DNA of 64,000 nt from Patiriisocius marinus (GCF_008974325.1 NZ_BKCG01000001.1:1054001-1118000); one strand, 5' to 3'; counted from the stretch's first letter, positions 46,633 through 56,610 are shown. Numbers and translations are program-made. The notes: generated from the letters alone by a model not told the origin.

Positions 46633-47878
46633 AAAATTAACTTTTATTGATTTATTTGCTGGGTGCGGTGGATTATCTGAAGGATTTATTATGTCAGGTA
46701 AATATGATGCTCTTGCTCATGTTGAGTGGGAAATCCCTATGGTAAGGACTCTTAGGTCTAGACTTAAGAAAAAATGGCAACATACAAATGAGGATGCATT
46801 TAAAAGAGTTGTACATTTTGATATTCAGAAAACAGATGAGCTTATTAATGGTAATTGGGTAGAGGATACTGTTAAGGATTTTGGAGCTACAAACCATGTT
46901 AATGTTATTGAAAGAGGTTTAAAAGGACTTGTAGGTAAAAAGACTGTTGATTTAATTATAGGAGGCCCTCCTTGTCAGGCATATTCAATTGCTGGCAGAG
47001 CGCAAGATGCTAATTCCATGAAAGAAGACTACAGAAACTTTTTATTCGAAAGCTTTATTAAAGTGGTAGATGCCTTTCAGCCTAATATGTTTGTTTTTGA
47101 AAATGTTCCTGGCATACTTAGTGCTAATCCAGGAGGAAAACTTGTAACGGAAAGAATTTATGAATCGTTTAAAGATTTTGGGTATCAAATATTGGAGCCA
47201 AAGGAACTGAAATCTACAGTATTAACCTCAAGTAACTTTGGGGTAGCACAAAATAGAAAAAGAGTTATCATTATCGGTTTAAAGAATAATCTCATATCTG
47301 AATCTTTTAATTTGAAATCGATTTATTCAGAAATAAATATACAAAAGAGTGAAAAGGTGAAAACTTTATTTGACGCTATTGGTCATCTTCCTAAGTTTAA
47401 GCCTGCTTTTGATGTTAAGTTGAAAAATGGAAAAAAAGTATCTCATATCCCACTATTAGAGAATTGTATTATTCCTGAAAATCATGAGCCAAGATTTCAT
47501 AATAAGCGTGATGTGAACATCTTTAAAAAATGGGTTTTAAATAAAATGAATAATCGTTCTATGGAAGAGCGAATACAGTTTTATAATAATTTGGTAGGAA
47601 AAAATTCTAAACATTCTAAATATAGAAGCTTAGAATGGGATAAACCTTCTCAAACAATTGTAGCTCATTTAAATAAAGATGGTTTGTTATTTATCCACCC
47701 TGATGCTAATCAAGGTAGATCGATCACAGTAAAAGAAGCGGCTTTAATTCAATCATTTCCTGATGATTATGAATTTAAAGAAACTATGGGTAATAATTAT
47801 AAAATGATAGGAAATGCAGTTCCTCCTGAAATGGCTAGGAAAATTGCTATTGCAATAAGTAAGTTTTTTAATAAATAA
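46622..47878 (+). CDS. DNA cytosine-C5 methyltransferase (second of two)
   Basis: The protein has 418 residues from the ATG at 46622; a TTG at 46613 is an alternative. Motifs are I FIDLFAGCGGLSEGF, IV GGPPCQAYS with catalytic Cys118, VI FENVPGIL, VIII QNRKRVIIIGL and X GNAVPPEMA. It is clearly different from the first enzyme, especially in the recognition region, so the pair probably protects two strands of an asymmetric site or two sites. The last codons and TAA lie inside the 50-bp palindrome that forms the right edge of the island. Confidence 0.93.
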   Translation: MRNKKLTFIDLFAGCGGLSEGFIMSGKYDALAHVEWEIPMVRTLRSRLKKKWQHTNEDAFKRVVHFDIQKTDELINGNWVEDTVKDFGATNHVNVIERGLKGLVGKKTVDLIIGGPPCQAYSIAGRAQDANSMKEDYRNFLFESFIKVVDAFQPNMFVFENVPGILSANPGGKLVTERIYESFKDFGYQILEPKELKSTVLTSSNFGVAQNRKRVIIIGLKNNLISESFNLKSIYSEINIQKSEKVKTLFDAIGHLPKFKPAFDVKLKNGKKVSHIPLLENCIIPENHEPRFHNKRDVNIFKKWVLNKMNNRSMEERIQFYNNLVGKNSKHSKYRSLEWDKPSQTIVAHLNKDGLLFIHPDANQGRSITVKEAALIQSFPDDYEFKETMGNNYKMIGNAVPPEMARKIAIAISKFFNK

Positions 47879-47903
47879 TTATTTATTAAAAAACTTACTT
47901 ATT
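47854..47903. terminator. Perfect 50-bp palindrome: shared terminator and island edge
   Basis: Arms at 47854-47876 and 47881-47903 are perfect reverse complements, and the centre AATT is itself palindromic. The left arm encodes the end of the second methyltransferase, whose TAA (47876-47878) runs into the centre, while the right arm holds the stop and last codons of aminopeptidase P on the other strand. A and T runs are inside the arms, so the structure could serve as a bidirectional terminator. Its perfect symmetry and AT-rich content are unusual for a simple terminator. Confidence 0.75.
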
Positions 47904-49187
47904 CATTAGCTCCTCAATCTCCTCCGCTTCAATAGGGATATTGCGCATTAAGTTAAAAGGTTCGCCTTTTTCTTGGATAACTACATCGTCTTCTAGTCTA
48001 ATGCCAAAACCTTCGTCAGGGATATAAATTCCTGGTTCAACCGTAAATACGTTTCCGGCTTGCATTGGTTCGTAAAGTAATCCGTAATCGTGGGTGTCTA
48101 ATCCCATATGGTGAGACGTACCGTGCATAAAGTACTTTTTGTATGCTGGCCAGTCTGGGTTTTCGTTTTGTACGTCTGCTTTGTCTAGTAATCCTAAACC
48201 TAGTAATTCGCTGGTCATTAATTTACCTACTTCCACATGGTATTCTTTCCACATTGTACCAGGAACGAGCATTTTAGTAGCGTCATTCTTCACACGGTTT
48301 ACGGCATCATACACTTGGCGTTGGCGTTTTGTAAAACGACCACTTACAGGAATAGTACGAGACATATCACTACTGTAGTTTGCGTATTCAGCACCCACAT
48401 CAAGCAAAATTAAATCGCCAGCTTTACACTCTTGGTTGTTTTCAATGTAGTGTAACACGTTAGCGTTGTTTCCACTAGCGACAATAGGCGTGTATGCAAA
48501 CTTTTTAGAGCGATTGCGTAAAAACTCGTGCATAAATTCAGCTTCAATATCAAATTCCCAAACACCTGGTTTTACAAAACCTAATATGCGACGGAATCCT
48601 TTTTCAGTGATATCACAAGCAGTCTGAATTAAATCTATTTCAATTTGGTCTTTTACTGAGCGTAAACGTTGTAAAATAGGATTGCTTTTCGCCCAGCTAT
48701 GCGCAGGAAATTTATCTTTTGTTGCTTTAATAAAACGAGCTTCGCGCGTTTCAGTTTCTACATTTGCGCGGTAGTGTTCGTTTGTGTTAAAGTACACCGT
48801 GTCACACTGCGTCATTATTTCGTAAAACACTTTATCAAACTCTTTAAGCCAATAAACTGTCTTGATTCCGCTTACTTCAAGTGCTTTTTCTTTGGTTAGT
48901 TTTTCACCTTCCCAAACAGCAATGTGCTCGTTTGTTTCTTTCAAAAACAAGATTTCTCTATGATCAGGATTTGGAGCATCTGGAAACATCACTAAAATAC
49001 TTTCTTCCTGATCCACACCACTTAAATAGAAAATATCCCTTGCTTGTTCAAAAGGCATAGTGCTATCTGCACTAATAGGGTAAATATCGTTGCTGTTAAA
49101 TACAGCAAGACTTGACGGCTTCATTTTAGCCATAAAGTTTTTGCGATTTTTAATAAAAAGGTTGCGATCTATTTGGTGATATTTCAT
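47895..49187 (-). CDS. pepP: Aminopeptidase P family protein (Xaa-Pro aminopeptidase)
   Basis: The 430-residue protein has an N-terminal creatinase-like domain (about 1-165) and a pita-bread metallopeptidase domain. Metal ligands are visible: LLDVGAEYANYSSDMSRTIP (two Asp), HGTSHHMGLDTHD (His), FTVEPGIYIP (Glu) and GIRLEDDVVI (Glu). It removes the N-terminal residue from peptides with proline in position two. There is no signal peptide. The C-terminus (EELMNK) and stop lie in the palindrome. It is a core gene and probably not part of the defence system. Confidence 0.92.
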   Translation of the reverse strand: MKYHQIDRNLFIKNRKNFMAKMKPSSLAVFNSNDIYPISADSTMPFEQARDIFYLSGVDQEESILVMFPDAPNPDHREILFLKETNEHIAVWEGEKLTKEKALEVSGIKTVYWLKEFDKVFYEIMTQCDTVYFNTNEHYRANVETETREARFIKATKDKFPAHSWAKSNPILQRLRSVKDQIEIDLIQTACDITEKGFRRILGFVKPGVWEFDIEAEFMHEFLRNRSKKFAYTPIVASGNNANVLHYIENNQECKAGDLILLDVGAEYANYSSDMSRTIPVSGRFTKRQRQVYDAVNRVKNDATKMLVPGTMWKEYHVEVGKLMTSELLGLGLLDKADVQNENPDWPAYKKYFMHGTSHHMGLDTHDYGLLYEPMQAGNVFTVEPGIYIPDEGFGIRLEDDVVIQEKGEPFNLMRNIPIEAEEIEELMNK

Positions 49188-49261
49188 AATGCGTAAGTTA
49201 AAACTTTAATGTTCTAGAATTTTTCTTCGGAAACTTGACAACGTTGATTCCTCTTCAAGTT

Positions 49262-49269
49262 CAAAAATA
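49262..49269 (-). promoter_or_regulatory. Candidate -7 element upstream of pepP
   Basis: TATTTTTG on the minus strand matches TAnnTTTG, 74 bases before the pepP start. The -33 candidates (14- and 26-base spacers) do not fit well. Confidence 0.3.
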
Positions 49270-49304
49270 ATTAAAGAAAAAACCAAATCATCAGCCAAAT
49301 GGCG

Positions 49305-49883
49305 TTAATTGGAAGTTTTCCTAATTCGGCTCATATGCCTTAAGGAAATTCCGAGAAAAGAAGATAAGTATTGAAGCGGAACTTGCTTGATTAACGTAGG
49401 TTCATTTTCAAGTAGTTTTAAATATCGTTCTTCAGGACTTAGGGTGAGTAAATCAATACGATAATCATCAATGAGTAATATTTGATTTTCAATAAGATTG
49501 TAATAAAACAATTTGAAGGTGTCATTTTTTTCTAATAGCTTTTTGAAATCATTAATTGATAGTACCCAAAGATTACAATCGCTTAAAGCCTTTATGTTTT
49601 TTCTTGAAGGTAGTTTGTTTTTAAAGCTGTTTAAAGCAGTTGTGGCGCTATTTTTTAAACCTAGGTATGTAGTCTTTTCAACTCCTTCAACCATAATGGC
49701 ATGTTGAAGAATTCCGGTTTCAATGAAACAAAAATGTTTGCAAATACGTCCTTCTTTAACCAGAAACTCATTTTTTTTAAGTTTTAGAAATGAAAAATGG
49801 TCTGTTATTTCAGATAACTCATTGGCTGAGATATTTGAAGAAATATAACCTTTTATATAATTTTCTAAATGGGTTTTTAACAT
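49305..49883 (-). CDS. Crp/Fnr-family transcriptional regulator
   Basis: The 192-residue protein has a cyclic-nucleotide-binding-like beta-roll (about 25-115, with FLVKEGRICKHFCFIETGIL) and a dimerisation helix. A short C-terminal helix-turn-helix follows (LQYLSSFLGISLRHMSRIRK). The phosphate-binding cassette of true CRP is not evident, as in many Bacteroidota members. It is divergent from the Asp-box protein gene (121 bases between starts) and could regulate it, but no operator is visible. Confidence 0.85.
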   Translation of the reverse strand: MLKTHLENYIKGYISSNISANELSEITDHFSFLKLKKNEFLVKEGRICKHFCFIETGILQHAIMVEGVEKTTYLGLKNSATTALNSFKNKLPSRKNIKALSDCNLWVLSINDFKKLLEKNDTFKLFYYNLIENQILLIDDYRIDLLTLSPEERYLKLLENEPTLIKQVPLQYLSSFLGISLRHMSRIRKTSN

Positions 49884-50004
49884 TAGTAAAATGTAAGTTT
49901 TAATGGTACCGAAGTTAAAAAAGGAATCACAAAAGGTGTTAAATTTCTTCGATTTATTTTGAGGTATTTTAGTATTATGTACTTTTCAACTCAAAACCAA
50001 CCAA

Positions 50005-52851
50005 ATGAAAAATTATTTACTTGTCGCGTGGAGCATTATTTCAACATTTGCTTTTGCGCAACAACCTGCTACAAATGCTACTCAGGTTGAAAAGGCACTA
50101 CAGCAAAAAGCAACACAAACTGAAAACTCACTAGTAAAAAAATTACCATTCAATAATATTGGTCCAACCATAATGAGTGGCCGTGTTGTGGATCTCGCTG
50201 TAAATCCAAAAAATCCAACCGAATTTTATGTAGGATATGCAAGTGGTGGTGTTTGGCACACAACAAATAACGGAACAACATTTACGCCTATTTTAGATAC
50301 TAGTCCTACGCAAAACGTGGGGAGTTTAGCGGTAGATTGGAAATCAGGTACCATATGGGTTGGGACAGGAGAGGTTAATTCATCTCGTTCTAGTTATGCT
50401 GGTATAGGTGTATTGCAATCAAAAGATAATGGTGAGACTTGGAAGAATATGGGGCTTACTGATAGTCATCATATTTCAAAAATTATTATTAACCCAAACA
50501 ATGCAAACGAAGTTGTTGTTGCAGCTGTTGGTCATTTATATTCTACAAATAGTGAACGTGGTGTTTTTAAAACTACGGATGGAGGGAAAACTTGGAAGAA
50601 AACACTTTTTGTAAATGACCAAAGTGGTATTATAGAAATGGATGCAGATCCCAATAATTTCAACCTACTATTTGCTTCGTCTTGGGATAAGGATAGGAAA
50701 GCTTGGGATTTTCGTGGTAGCGGAGAAGGTAGTGCTGTTTTTAAAAGTACAGACGGAGGTAGTTCTTGGAATAAAGTATCAGTTGCGGGAAGTGGTTTAC
50801 CAACAGGGACTGGTGTAGGTAGAATAGGTCTAGCGGTTTTTGATGCAAATACCATTTATGCAGTTCACGATAATCAAGCAAGAAGAGCAGGTGGCGCAAA
50901 AGCATCAAACAAAAATGGCGAGCTTTCTAAGGAACAATTTAAAACAATGAGTGCGGCGCAGTTTTTGGCGCTTGATGATAAAAAGCTTAATGGTTATTTA
51001 AAAACCAATGGTTTTCAAGAAAAATATAGAGCAGACAATGTAAAGTCGATGGTTCGTGGAGGTACGGTTAAGCCTGCAGATTTAGCAACCTATTTAGAGG
51101 ATGCAAATGCAATGCTGTTTGATACTCCTGTAATAGGAACTGAAGTTTATAAAAGTACAGATGGTGGTAAAACTTGGGCGAAAACGCACGAAGGATTTTT
51201 AGATGGTATTTACTATAGTTATGGATATTACTTCGGGAAAATTCATGTGGATCCTAGTGATGTAAATGGGATTTACATTTATGGAGTGCCTATTTTAAAA
51301 TCTAAAGATGGTGGTAAAACGTTTAAGAGCATTTCAGCAGATAACGTGCACGCAGATCATCACGCTTTATGGATTAACCCAAATATGCCAGGGCATTTAA
51401 TTAATGGTAATGATGGAGGGGTTAATATTAGTTATGACGACGGTGAAAACTGGATTAAAAATAACCAACCAGCAGTAGGGCAGTTTTATGCCGTTAATGT
51501 AGATAACGAAAAGCCATACAATGTTTATGGTGGTTTACAGGATAATGGTGTTTGGGTTGGCCCACATACAAATGTTGAAAACTCAGGATGGAGGCAAAAC
51601 GGTGAATACCCTTATAAGTTTATTATGGGAGGTGACGGAATGCAAATACAAATTGACAACCGCGATAGTAATATAGTGTATACAGGGTTTCAGTTTGGGA
51701 ATTACTTTAGATTAAACAGAGCGACAGACGAGCAAACGTATATTCAACCAAAACATGAGTTAGGCGAAAGTCCGTATAGATTCAATTGGCAGACACCTAT
51801 TCTGTTAAGCAGTCATAATCAAGATATTCTTTATTTAGGAGGAAATAAATTAATGCGTTCTATGAATCAAGGAACGGATTGGACAGCAATCTCGGGCGAT
51901 TTAACAAACGGAGGAAAGCAAGGAAACGTAGCTTACGGAACCTTATCAAGTATTAGTGAATCTCCATTTCAGTTTGGACTATTATATACAGGTAGTGATG
52001 ACGGAGTTGTTCAAGTAACTAAAAATGGAGGAGGCGATTGGCAAAATATTACAAACTCATTACCTAAAGATTTGTGGGTAAGCCGTGTAATTGCTTCACA
52101 ACATAAAAAGGAACGTGTGTATGTTGCATTAAACGGTTATCGTTGGGACGATTTTACTTCTTATGTGTATATGAGTGATAATTATGGTGCTACATGGACT
52201 TCCATTGCAAATAACTTACCTCATTCGCCAGTAAATGTAATTATCGAAGATCCTGCAAACGAGAATGTTTTGTATTTAGGAACAGATAACGGGGCATATG
52301 TGTCTTTTAATAACGGGAAATCTTGGGAAGCATTTAGCGAAGGGTTACCTAATGTTGCGGTGCACGATTTAGTAATTCAGAAACGTGAAAAAGATTTAAT
52401 TGTTGGTACACACGGAAGATCAATTTATGTGGCAGATATTTCATTATTACAGAATATTTCGGCAGCGACAATGGGTAATTTGATGCTTGCAGATATGCCG
52501 TCAATGCGTGCATCAAGAAGATGGGGGTCAACAGGATTTAATCAATACGGCGATATTTTTGAACCCTCAATGGCCATCAATGTGTATGCGCCCGCTTCAG
52601 GAAATGCGACAATTACAATTACTTCGGAAACTGGAAGAGAATTAAAAAGCTGGTCACAACAAGTTGCTAAAGGCTTTAATAAAATTGAATACAACGGAAG
52701 CGTTTCAGATAAAGGAGCGAAGCAATTAGAGAAAGATGATAACAAAGCGTGGAATGGAACAAACGGTACCGCTTATTTACCTTCGGGAAGGTATACTGTT
52801 TCAGTTTCTAGTAATGGAAAAATATCTAAAACTACGCTTGAATTAAAGTAG
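50005..52851 (+). CDS. Secreted Asp-box (BNR/VPS10-like) beta-propeller protein
   Basis: The 948-residue protein has a signal peptide (about 1-19, ending FAFAQ). About eleven Asp-box repeats spread along residues 85-780 include SKDNGETW, TTDGGKTW, STDGGSSW, SKDGGKTF, SYDDGENW, SDNYGATW and SFNNGKSW. The C-terminal part (about 840-948) is a small beta-sandwich (ATITITSETGRELKSWSQ). This is the layout of YCF48/VPS10-like propellers that are often labelled glycosyl hydrolase, but no catalytic residues for sialidase are apparent. No T9SS tail is seen. Cargo or enzyme role is unknown. Confidence 0.85.
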   Translation: MKNYLLVAWSIISTFAFAQQPATNATQVEKALQQKATQTENSLVKKLPFNNIGPTIMSGRVVDLAVNPKNPTEFYVGYASGGVWHTTNNGTTFTPILDTSPTQNVGSLAVDWKSGTIWVGTGEVNSSRSSYAGIGVLQSKDNGETWKNMGLTDSHHISKIIINPNNANEVVVAAVGHLYSTNSERGVFKTTDGGKTWKKTLFVNDQSGIIEMDADPNNFNLLFASSWDKDRKAWDFRGSGEGSAVFKSTDGGSSWNKVSVAGSGLPTGTGVGRIGLAVFDANTIYAVHDNQARRAGGAKASNKNGELSKEQFKTMSAAQFLALDDKKLNGYLKTNGFQEKYRADNVKSMVRGGTVKPADLATYLEDANAMLFDTPVIGTEVYKSTDGGKTWAKTHEGFLDGIYYSYGYYFGKIHVDPSDVNGIYIYGVPILKSKDGGKTFKSISADNVHADHHALWINPNMPGHLINGNDGGVNISYDDGENWIKNNQPAVGQFYAVNVDNEKPYNVYGGLQDNGVWVGPHTNVENSGWRQNGEYPYKFIMGGDGMQIQIDNRDSNIVYTGFQFGNYFRLNRATDEQTYIQPKHELGESPYRFNWQTPILLSSHNQDILYLGGNKLMRSMNQGTDWTAISGDLTNGGKQGNVAYGTLSSISESPFQFGLLYTGSDDGVVQVTKNGGGDWQNITNSLPKDLWVSRVIASQHKKERVYVALNGYRWDDFTSYVYMSDNYGATWTSIANNLPHSPVNVIIEDPANENVLYLGTDNGAYVSFNNGKSWEAFSEGLPNVAVHDLVIQKREKDLIVGTHGRSIYVADISLLQNISAATMGNLMLADMPSMRASRRWGSTGFNQYGDIFEPSMAINVYAPASGNATITITSETGRELKSWSQQVAKGFNKIEYNGSVSDKGAKQLEKDDNKAWNGTNGTAYLPSGRYTVSVSSNGKISKTTLELK

Positions 52852-52972
52852 TGCTAAATAATTTTCTTCGGAAATTTTAATGAAGTTTAATATTTCCGAA
52901 GAAAAAAAAGCATTAATTTTTATTTGTCTTAGTTAAATCAATTCTAAATTGCTAACAAACAAATGCGATTCC

Positions 52973-53003
52973 TTGCTTGAACGAACATCGTACTGTATTT
53001 TTG
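52973..53003 (+). promoter_or_regulatory. Promoter of the sdhCAB operon
   Basis: TTG at 52973-52975 and TATTTTTG at 52996-53003 are 20 bases apart and match the Bacteroidota consensus TTG-N(17-23)-TAnnTTTG. The ATG lies 28 bases downstream. This is the best promoter match in the window. Confidence 0.65.
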
Positions 53004-53031
53004 TAGAACAAAATTTTGAAACACAACCATA

Positions 53032-53697
53032 ATGGGAATTTTATCCTCTTCAATTGCTAGAAAGTTTGCTATGGCACTTTCGGGCATGTTTTTAGTGTTC
53101 TTTTTAGGACAACACTTCGTAATAAATCTAACTTCGGTTATTGATCCAGACACGTTTAATAGTTGGTCCCATTTTATGGGGAACAATGGCTTGGTGCAAT
53201 TTGCGCTCCAGCCGGTATTGATTTTTGGAGTAGTATTTCACTTTGTAATGGGCTTTGTATTAGAGCTACGTAATCGCAACGCAAGAGTTGTGAGTTATGC
53301 AAAATACAATGGAGGTGCAAACGCATCGTGGGCATCTCGAAATATGATTATTTCAGGATTAGTGATCCTTGCATTTTTAGGGTTGCACTTTTACGATTTT
53401 TGGTTTCCAGAAATGATTCACAAATATGTGGAGTCTAATCCATTAGATCCAACAAGATATTACGCTGAGACTGTTCATAAATTTGAAAGTCCAGTGAGGG
53501 TTGGGTTATACGTTATTGCTTTTGTTTTATTAGCAGTACACTTATGGCACGGCTTTGCAAGTTCTTTCCAGAGTGTTGGGTTTAATAACAAATACTCTGT
53601 TGCTTTATCAAAGTTTGCTAAAGCTTATGCGATTGTAATTCCAGTTGGATTTATTTTCATCGCATTATACTTACACTTAAATCAACTTCCACACTAA
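53032..53697 (+). CDS. sdhC: Succinate dehydrogenase cytochrome b subunit
   Basis: The 221-residue protein has five membrane helices of the b558 type found in Bacteroidota succinate dehydrogenase/fumarate reductase. Axial haem histidines are likely in [26 protein letters not shown] and [11 protein letters not shown]. It anchors the complex and transfers electrons to menaquinone. The flavoprotein gene starts 11 bases downstream. Confidence 0.93.
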   Translation: MGILSSSIARKFAMALSGMFLVFFLGQHFVINLTSVIDPDTFNSWSHFMGNNGLVQFALQPVLIFGVVFHFVMGFVLELRNRNARVVSYAKYNGGANASWASRNMIISGLVILAFLGLHFYDFWFPEMIHKYVESNPLDPTRYYAETVHKFESPVRVGLYVIAFVLLAVHLWHGFASSFQSVGFNNKYSVALSKFAKAYAIVIPVGFIFIALYLHLNQLPH

Positions 53698-53708
53698 ATA
53701 ATCAAGCT

Positions 53709-55724
53709 ATGTCGATATTAGACGCAAAAATACCTGAAGGACCCTTAGCAGATAAGTGGACAAATCATAAAAACAAGATTAACCTTGTAAACCCTGCCAA
53801 CAAGCGTAACATTGATGTTATTGTTGTAGGTACTGGACTTGCTGGAGGTAGCGCAGCTGCTTCACTTGCAGAACTTGGTTATAATGTAAAAACATTCTGT
53901 TATCAAGATTCACCTCGTCGTGCGCACTCAATTGCAGCTCAGGGTGGAATTAATGCAGCAAAAAATTATCAAGGAGATGGGGATAGTAATTACCGCCTTT
54001 TTTACGATACTGTAAAAGGAGGAGATTACCGTTCACGTGAAGCAAACGTTTATCGTCTTGCTGAGGTTTCTGGGAATATTATCGATCAATGTGTTGCTCA
54101 AGGAGTTCCTTTTGCACGTGAATATGGTGGATTATTAGACAACCGTTCTTTTGGAGGAGTTTTAGTTTCTAGAACTTTTTATGCTAAAGGGCAAACAGGG
54201 CAACAATTATTATTAGGTGCATATTCAGCAATGAATCGCCAAATAAACCGTGGAAAAATACAACCGTTTAACCGTCACGAAATGTTAGACGTTGTAAAGA
54301 TTGACGGAAAAGCAAGAGGTATTATTGCTCGTGATTTAGTTACAGGAAAAATAGAAAGACATAGTGCTCACGCTGTTGTATTAGCAACTGGTGGTTACGG
54401 TAATGTTTTCTTCTTGTCAACAAATGCAATGGGAAGTAATGTAACGGCAAGCTGGAAAGCTCACAGAAGAGGTGCTTTCTTTGCAAACCCTTGTTATACA
54501 CAAATACACCCAACGTGTATTCCAGTTTCTGGAGATCACCAAAGTAAACTAACATTAATGTCTGAGAGTTTACGTAATGATGGGCGTATTTGGGTTCCTA
54601 AAAAATTAGAAGATGCAGTAGCTATTAGAGAAGGTAAAAAGAAGCCAACAGATTTAGCTGAAGCAGATAGAGATTATTACTTAGAGCGTCGTTACCCAGC
54701 CTTCGGAAACTTAGTGCCACGTGATGTTGCATCTAGAGCAGCAAAGGAACGTTGTGATGCAGGTTTTGGAGTAAATAAAACTGGAGAGGCTGTATACTTA
54801 GATTTTGCTAGTGCAATTAATCGCTACGGAAAAGAAGAGGCTTTGATTCATGGAAATCAGAATCCAACGGATAAAGAGATTTACGATTTAGGTCGTGATG
54901 TGATTGAAAATAAATATGGAAACTTATTCCAGATGTACGAGAAAATCGTTGATGAAAATCCGTACAAAACACCTATGATGATTTACCCAGCGGTACATTA
55001 TACAATGGGAGGAATCTGGGTTGATTATAACTTACAAACTACAGTTGAAGGTTTATACGCAGCTGGAGAAGCAAACTTCTCAGATCACGGAGCAAATAGA
55101 CTAGGAGCTTCTGCATTGATGCAGGGATTAGCTGATGGTTATTTTGTATTACCATATACAATAGGTGATTATCTTTCAAAAGATATTAGAACTGGAAAAA
55201 TACCAACAGATACTCCAGAATTTGATTCTGCTGAAAAGGATGTTAAAGATCGTATTCATAAATTAATGAATGCAAGTGGTCAACACTCTGTAGATTATTA
55301 CCATAAAAAACTTGGTAAAATCATGTGGAACAAATGTGGTATGTCAAGAAACGCTAAGGATCTTGAGAGTGCTATTGTTGAAATCGCAGAACTTAGAAAA
55401 GATTTCTGGGCGAATGTGAAAGTGCCAGGGACTGCAGATGGATTAAACCAAGAACTAGAAAAAGCAGGACGTGTAGCAGATTTCCTAGAATTAGGAGAAT
55501 TGTTTGCGAAAGATGCTCTTAACCGTAACGAAAGCGCAGGTGGACATTACCGTGAAGAGAGTGTAGAATTAAGTGGAGAACAAAAAGGAGAAGCGTTAAG
55601 AGATGACGTTAACTTTAAGTATGTAGCTGCTTGGGAATATAAAGGAGAACCTAAAGATGCAGTGTTACACAAAGAAGACCTTGTGTTTGAAAATATTGAG
55701 TTGAAGACACGTTCATATAAATAA
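53709..55724 (+). CDS. sdhA: Succinate dehydrogenase flavoprotein subunit
   Basis: The 671-residue protein has an N-terminal FAD motif ([22 protein letters not shown]), the FAD-attachment region [24 protein letters not shown], and active-site elements such as [11 protein letters not shown] and [20 protein letters not shown]. It oxidises succinate to fumarate in the TCA cycle, or the reverse. Gaps are 11 bases upstream and 6 downstream. Confidence 0.96.
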   Translation: MSILDAKIPEGPLADKWTNHKNKINLVNPANKRNIDVIVVGTGLAGGSAAASLAELGYNVKTFCYQDSPRRAHSIAAQGGINAAKNYQGDGDSNYRLFYDTVKGGDYRSREANVYRLAEVSGNIIDQCVAQGVPFAREYGGLLDNRSFGGVLVSRTFYAKGQTGQQLLLGAYSAMNRQINRGKIQPFNRHEMLDVVKIDGKARGIIARDLVTGKIERHSAHAVVLATGGYGNVFFLSTNAMGSNVTASWKAHRRGAFFANPCYTQIHPTCIPVSGDHQSKLTLMSESLRNDGRIWVPKKLEDAVAIREGKKKPTDLAEADRDYYLERRYPAFGNLVPRDVASRAAKERCDAGFGVNKTGEAVYLDFASAINRYGKEEALIHGNQNPTDKEIYDLGRDVIENKYGNLFQMYEKIVDENPYKTPMMIYPAVHYTMGGIWVDYNLQTTVEGLYAAGEANFSDHGANRLGASALMQGLADGYFVLPYTIGDYLSKDIRTGKIPTDTPEFDSAEKDVKDRIHKLMNASGQHSVDYYHKKLGKIMWNKCGMSRNAKDLESAIVEIAELRKDFWANVKVPGTADGLNQELEKAGRVADFLELGELFAKDALNRNESAGGHYREESVELSGEQKGEALRDDVNFKYVAAWEYKGEPKDAVLHKEDLVFENIELKTRSYK

Positions 55725-55730
55725 AAAACT

Positions 55731-56477
55731 ATGAAATTAAACCTAAAAATATGGCGTCAGGCCAATGCAGACGCGAAGGGAAGTATGCAAACCTATCCTA
55801 TCGATGGAATTGATGGAGATATGTCTTTTCTTGAAATGCTTGATGTGTTAAATGAGGACTTAATCAATAAAGGTGATGAGCCGGTAGTTTTTGATCACGA
55901 TTGTCGTGAAGGTATATGTGGTTCTTGTTCTTTACAAATTAACGGTGAGCCTCACGGGCCAGATAGATTAGTAACTACTTGCCAGTTGCACATGAGAATG
56001 TTTAACGATGGTGATGAGATTGTAATTGAGCCTTTTAGAGCTAAAGCATTCCCAGTAATTAAAGATTTAATGGTCGACAGAAGTTCTTTTGATAGAATTC
56101 AACAAGCTGGAGGATATGTTTCTGTAAATACATCTGGAAATACAATCGATGCAAACGCAACACCTATTGAAAAAGAACATGCTGATGAAGCATTTGAAGC
56201 TGCAACTTGTATAGGTTGTGGAGCTTGTGTTGCTGCTTGTAAAAATGCTAGTGCAATGCTGTTCACTTCAGCTAAAGTATCTCAATATGCATTATTACCA
56301 CAAGGACAAGTGGAGGCTTCTACACGTGTTTTAAATATGGTAGCGCAAATGGATAAAGAAGGTTTTGGTAACTGTACAAATACAGGAGCTTGTGAAGTTG
56401 AATGTCCAAAAGGAATATCATTAGAAAATATTGCTAGAATGAACCGTGAATATTTAGCGGCAAGTGCGAAAGGTTAA
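55731..56477 (+). CDS. sdhB: Succinate dehydrogenase iron-sulfur subunit
   Basis: The 248-residue protein has the plant-type 2Fe-2S motif (CREGICGSC...TTC, about 59-85) and two C-terminal cluster motifs ([15 protein letters not shown] and [15 protein letters not shown]). It carries electrons from the FAD subunit to the cytochrome. A strong terminator at 56505 ends the sdhCAB operon. Confidence 0.96.
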   Translation: MKLNLKIWRQANADAKGSMQTYPIDGIDGDMSFLEMLDVLNEDLINKGDEPVVFDHDCREGICGSCSLQINGEPHGPDRLVTTCQLHMRMFNDGDEIVIEPFRAKAFPVIKDLMVDRSSFDRIQQAGGYVSVNTSGNTIDANATPIEKEHADEAFEAATCIGCGACVAACKNASAMLFTSAKVSQYALLPQGQVEASTRVLNMVAQMDKEGFGNCTNTGACEVECPKGISLENIARMNREYLAASAKG

Positions 56478-56504
56478 TTAGTAAAACTAAATTGTTTTAT
56501 AGAG

Positions 56505-56543
56505 AAAAATCCCAAATCATATTTATTGATTTGGGATTTTTTG
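56505..56543 (+). terminator. Terminator of the sdhCAB operon
   Basis: An 11-bp hairpin (ATCCCAAATCA 56509-56519 with TGATTTGGGAT 56527-56537), extended by A/T pairs, is followed by T residues. The A run on its left may also let it serve the convergent kinase gene. Confidence 0.9.
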
Positions 56544-56610
56544 TGCTCAATAATATCTTACATTATTAATTTGAAATTAATTAGTATTGCTCAAAGGATT
56601 CAGTCTATTT

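Noticed and set aside
49305-49883. Crp/Fnr-like gene as regulator of the defence island
   Set aside because: It is separated from the island by pepP, has core-like composition and is better placed to control the divergent Asp-box protein gene.
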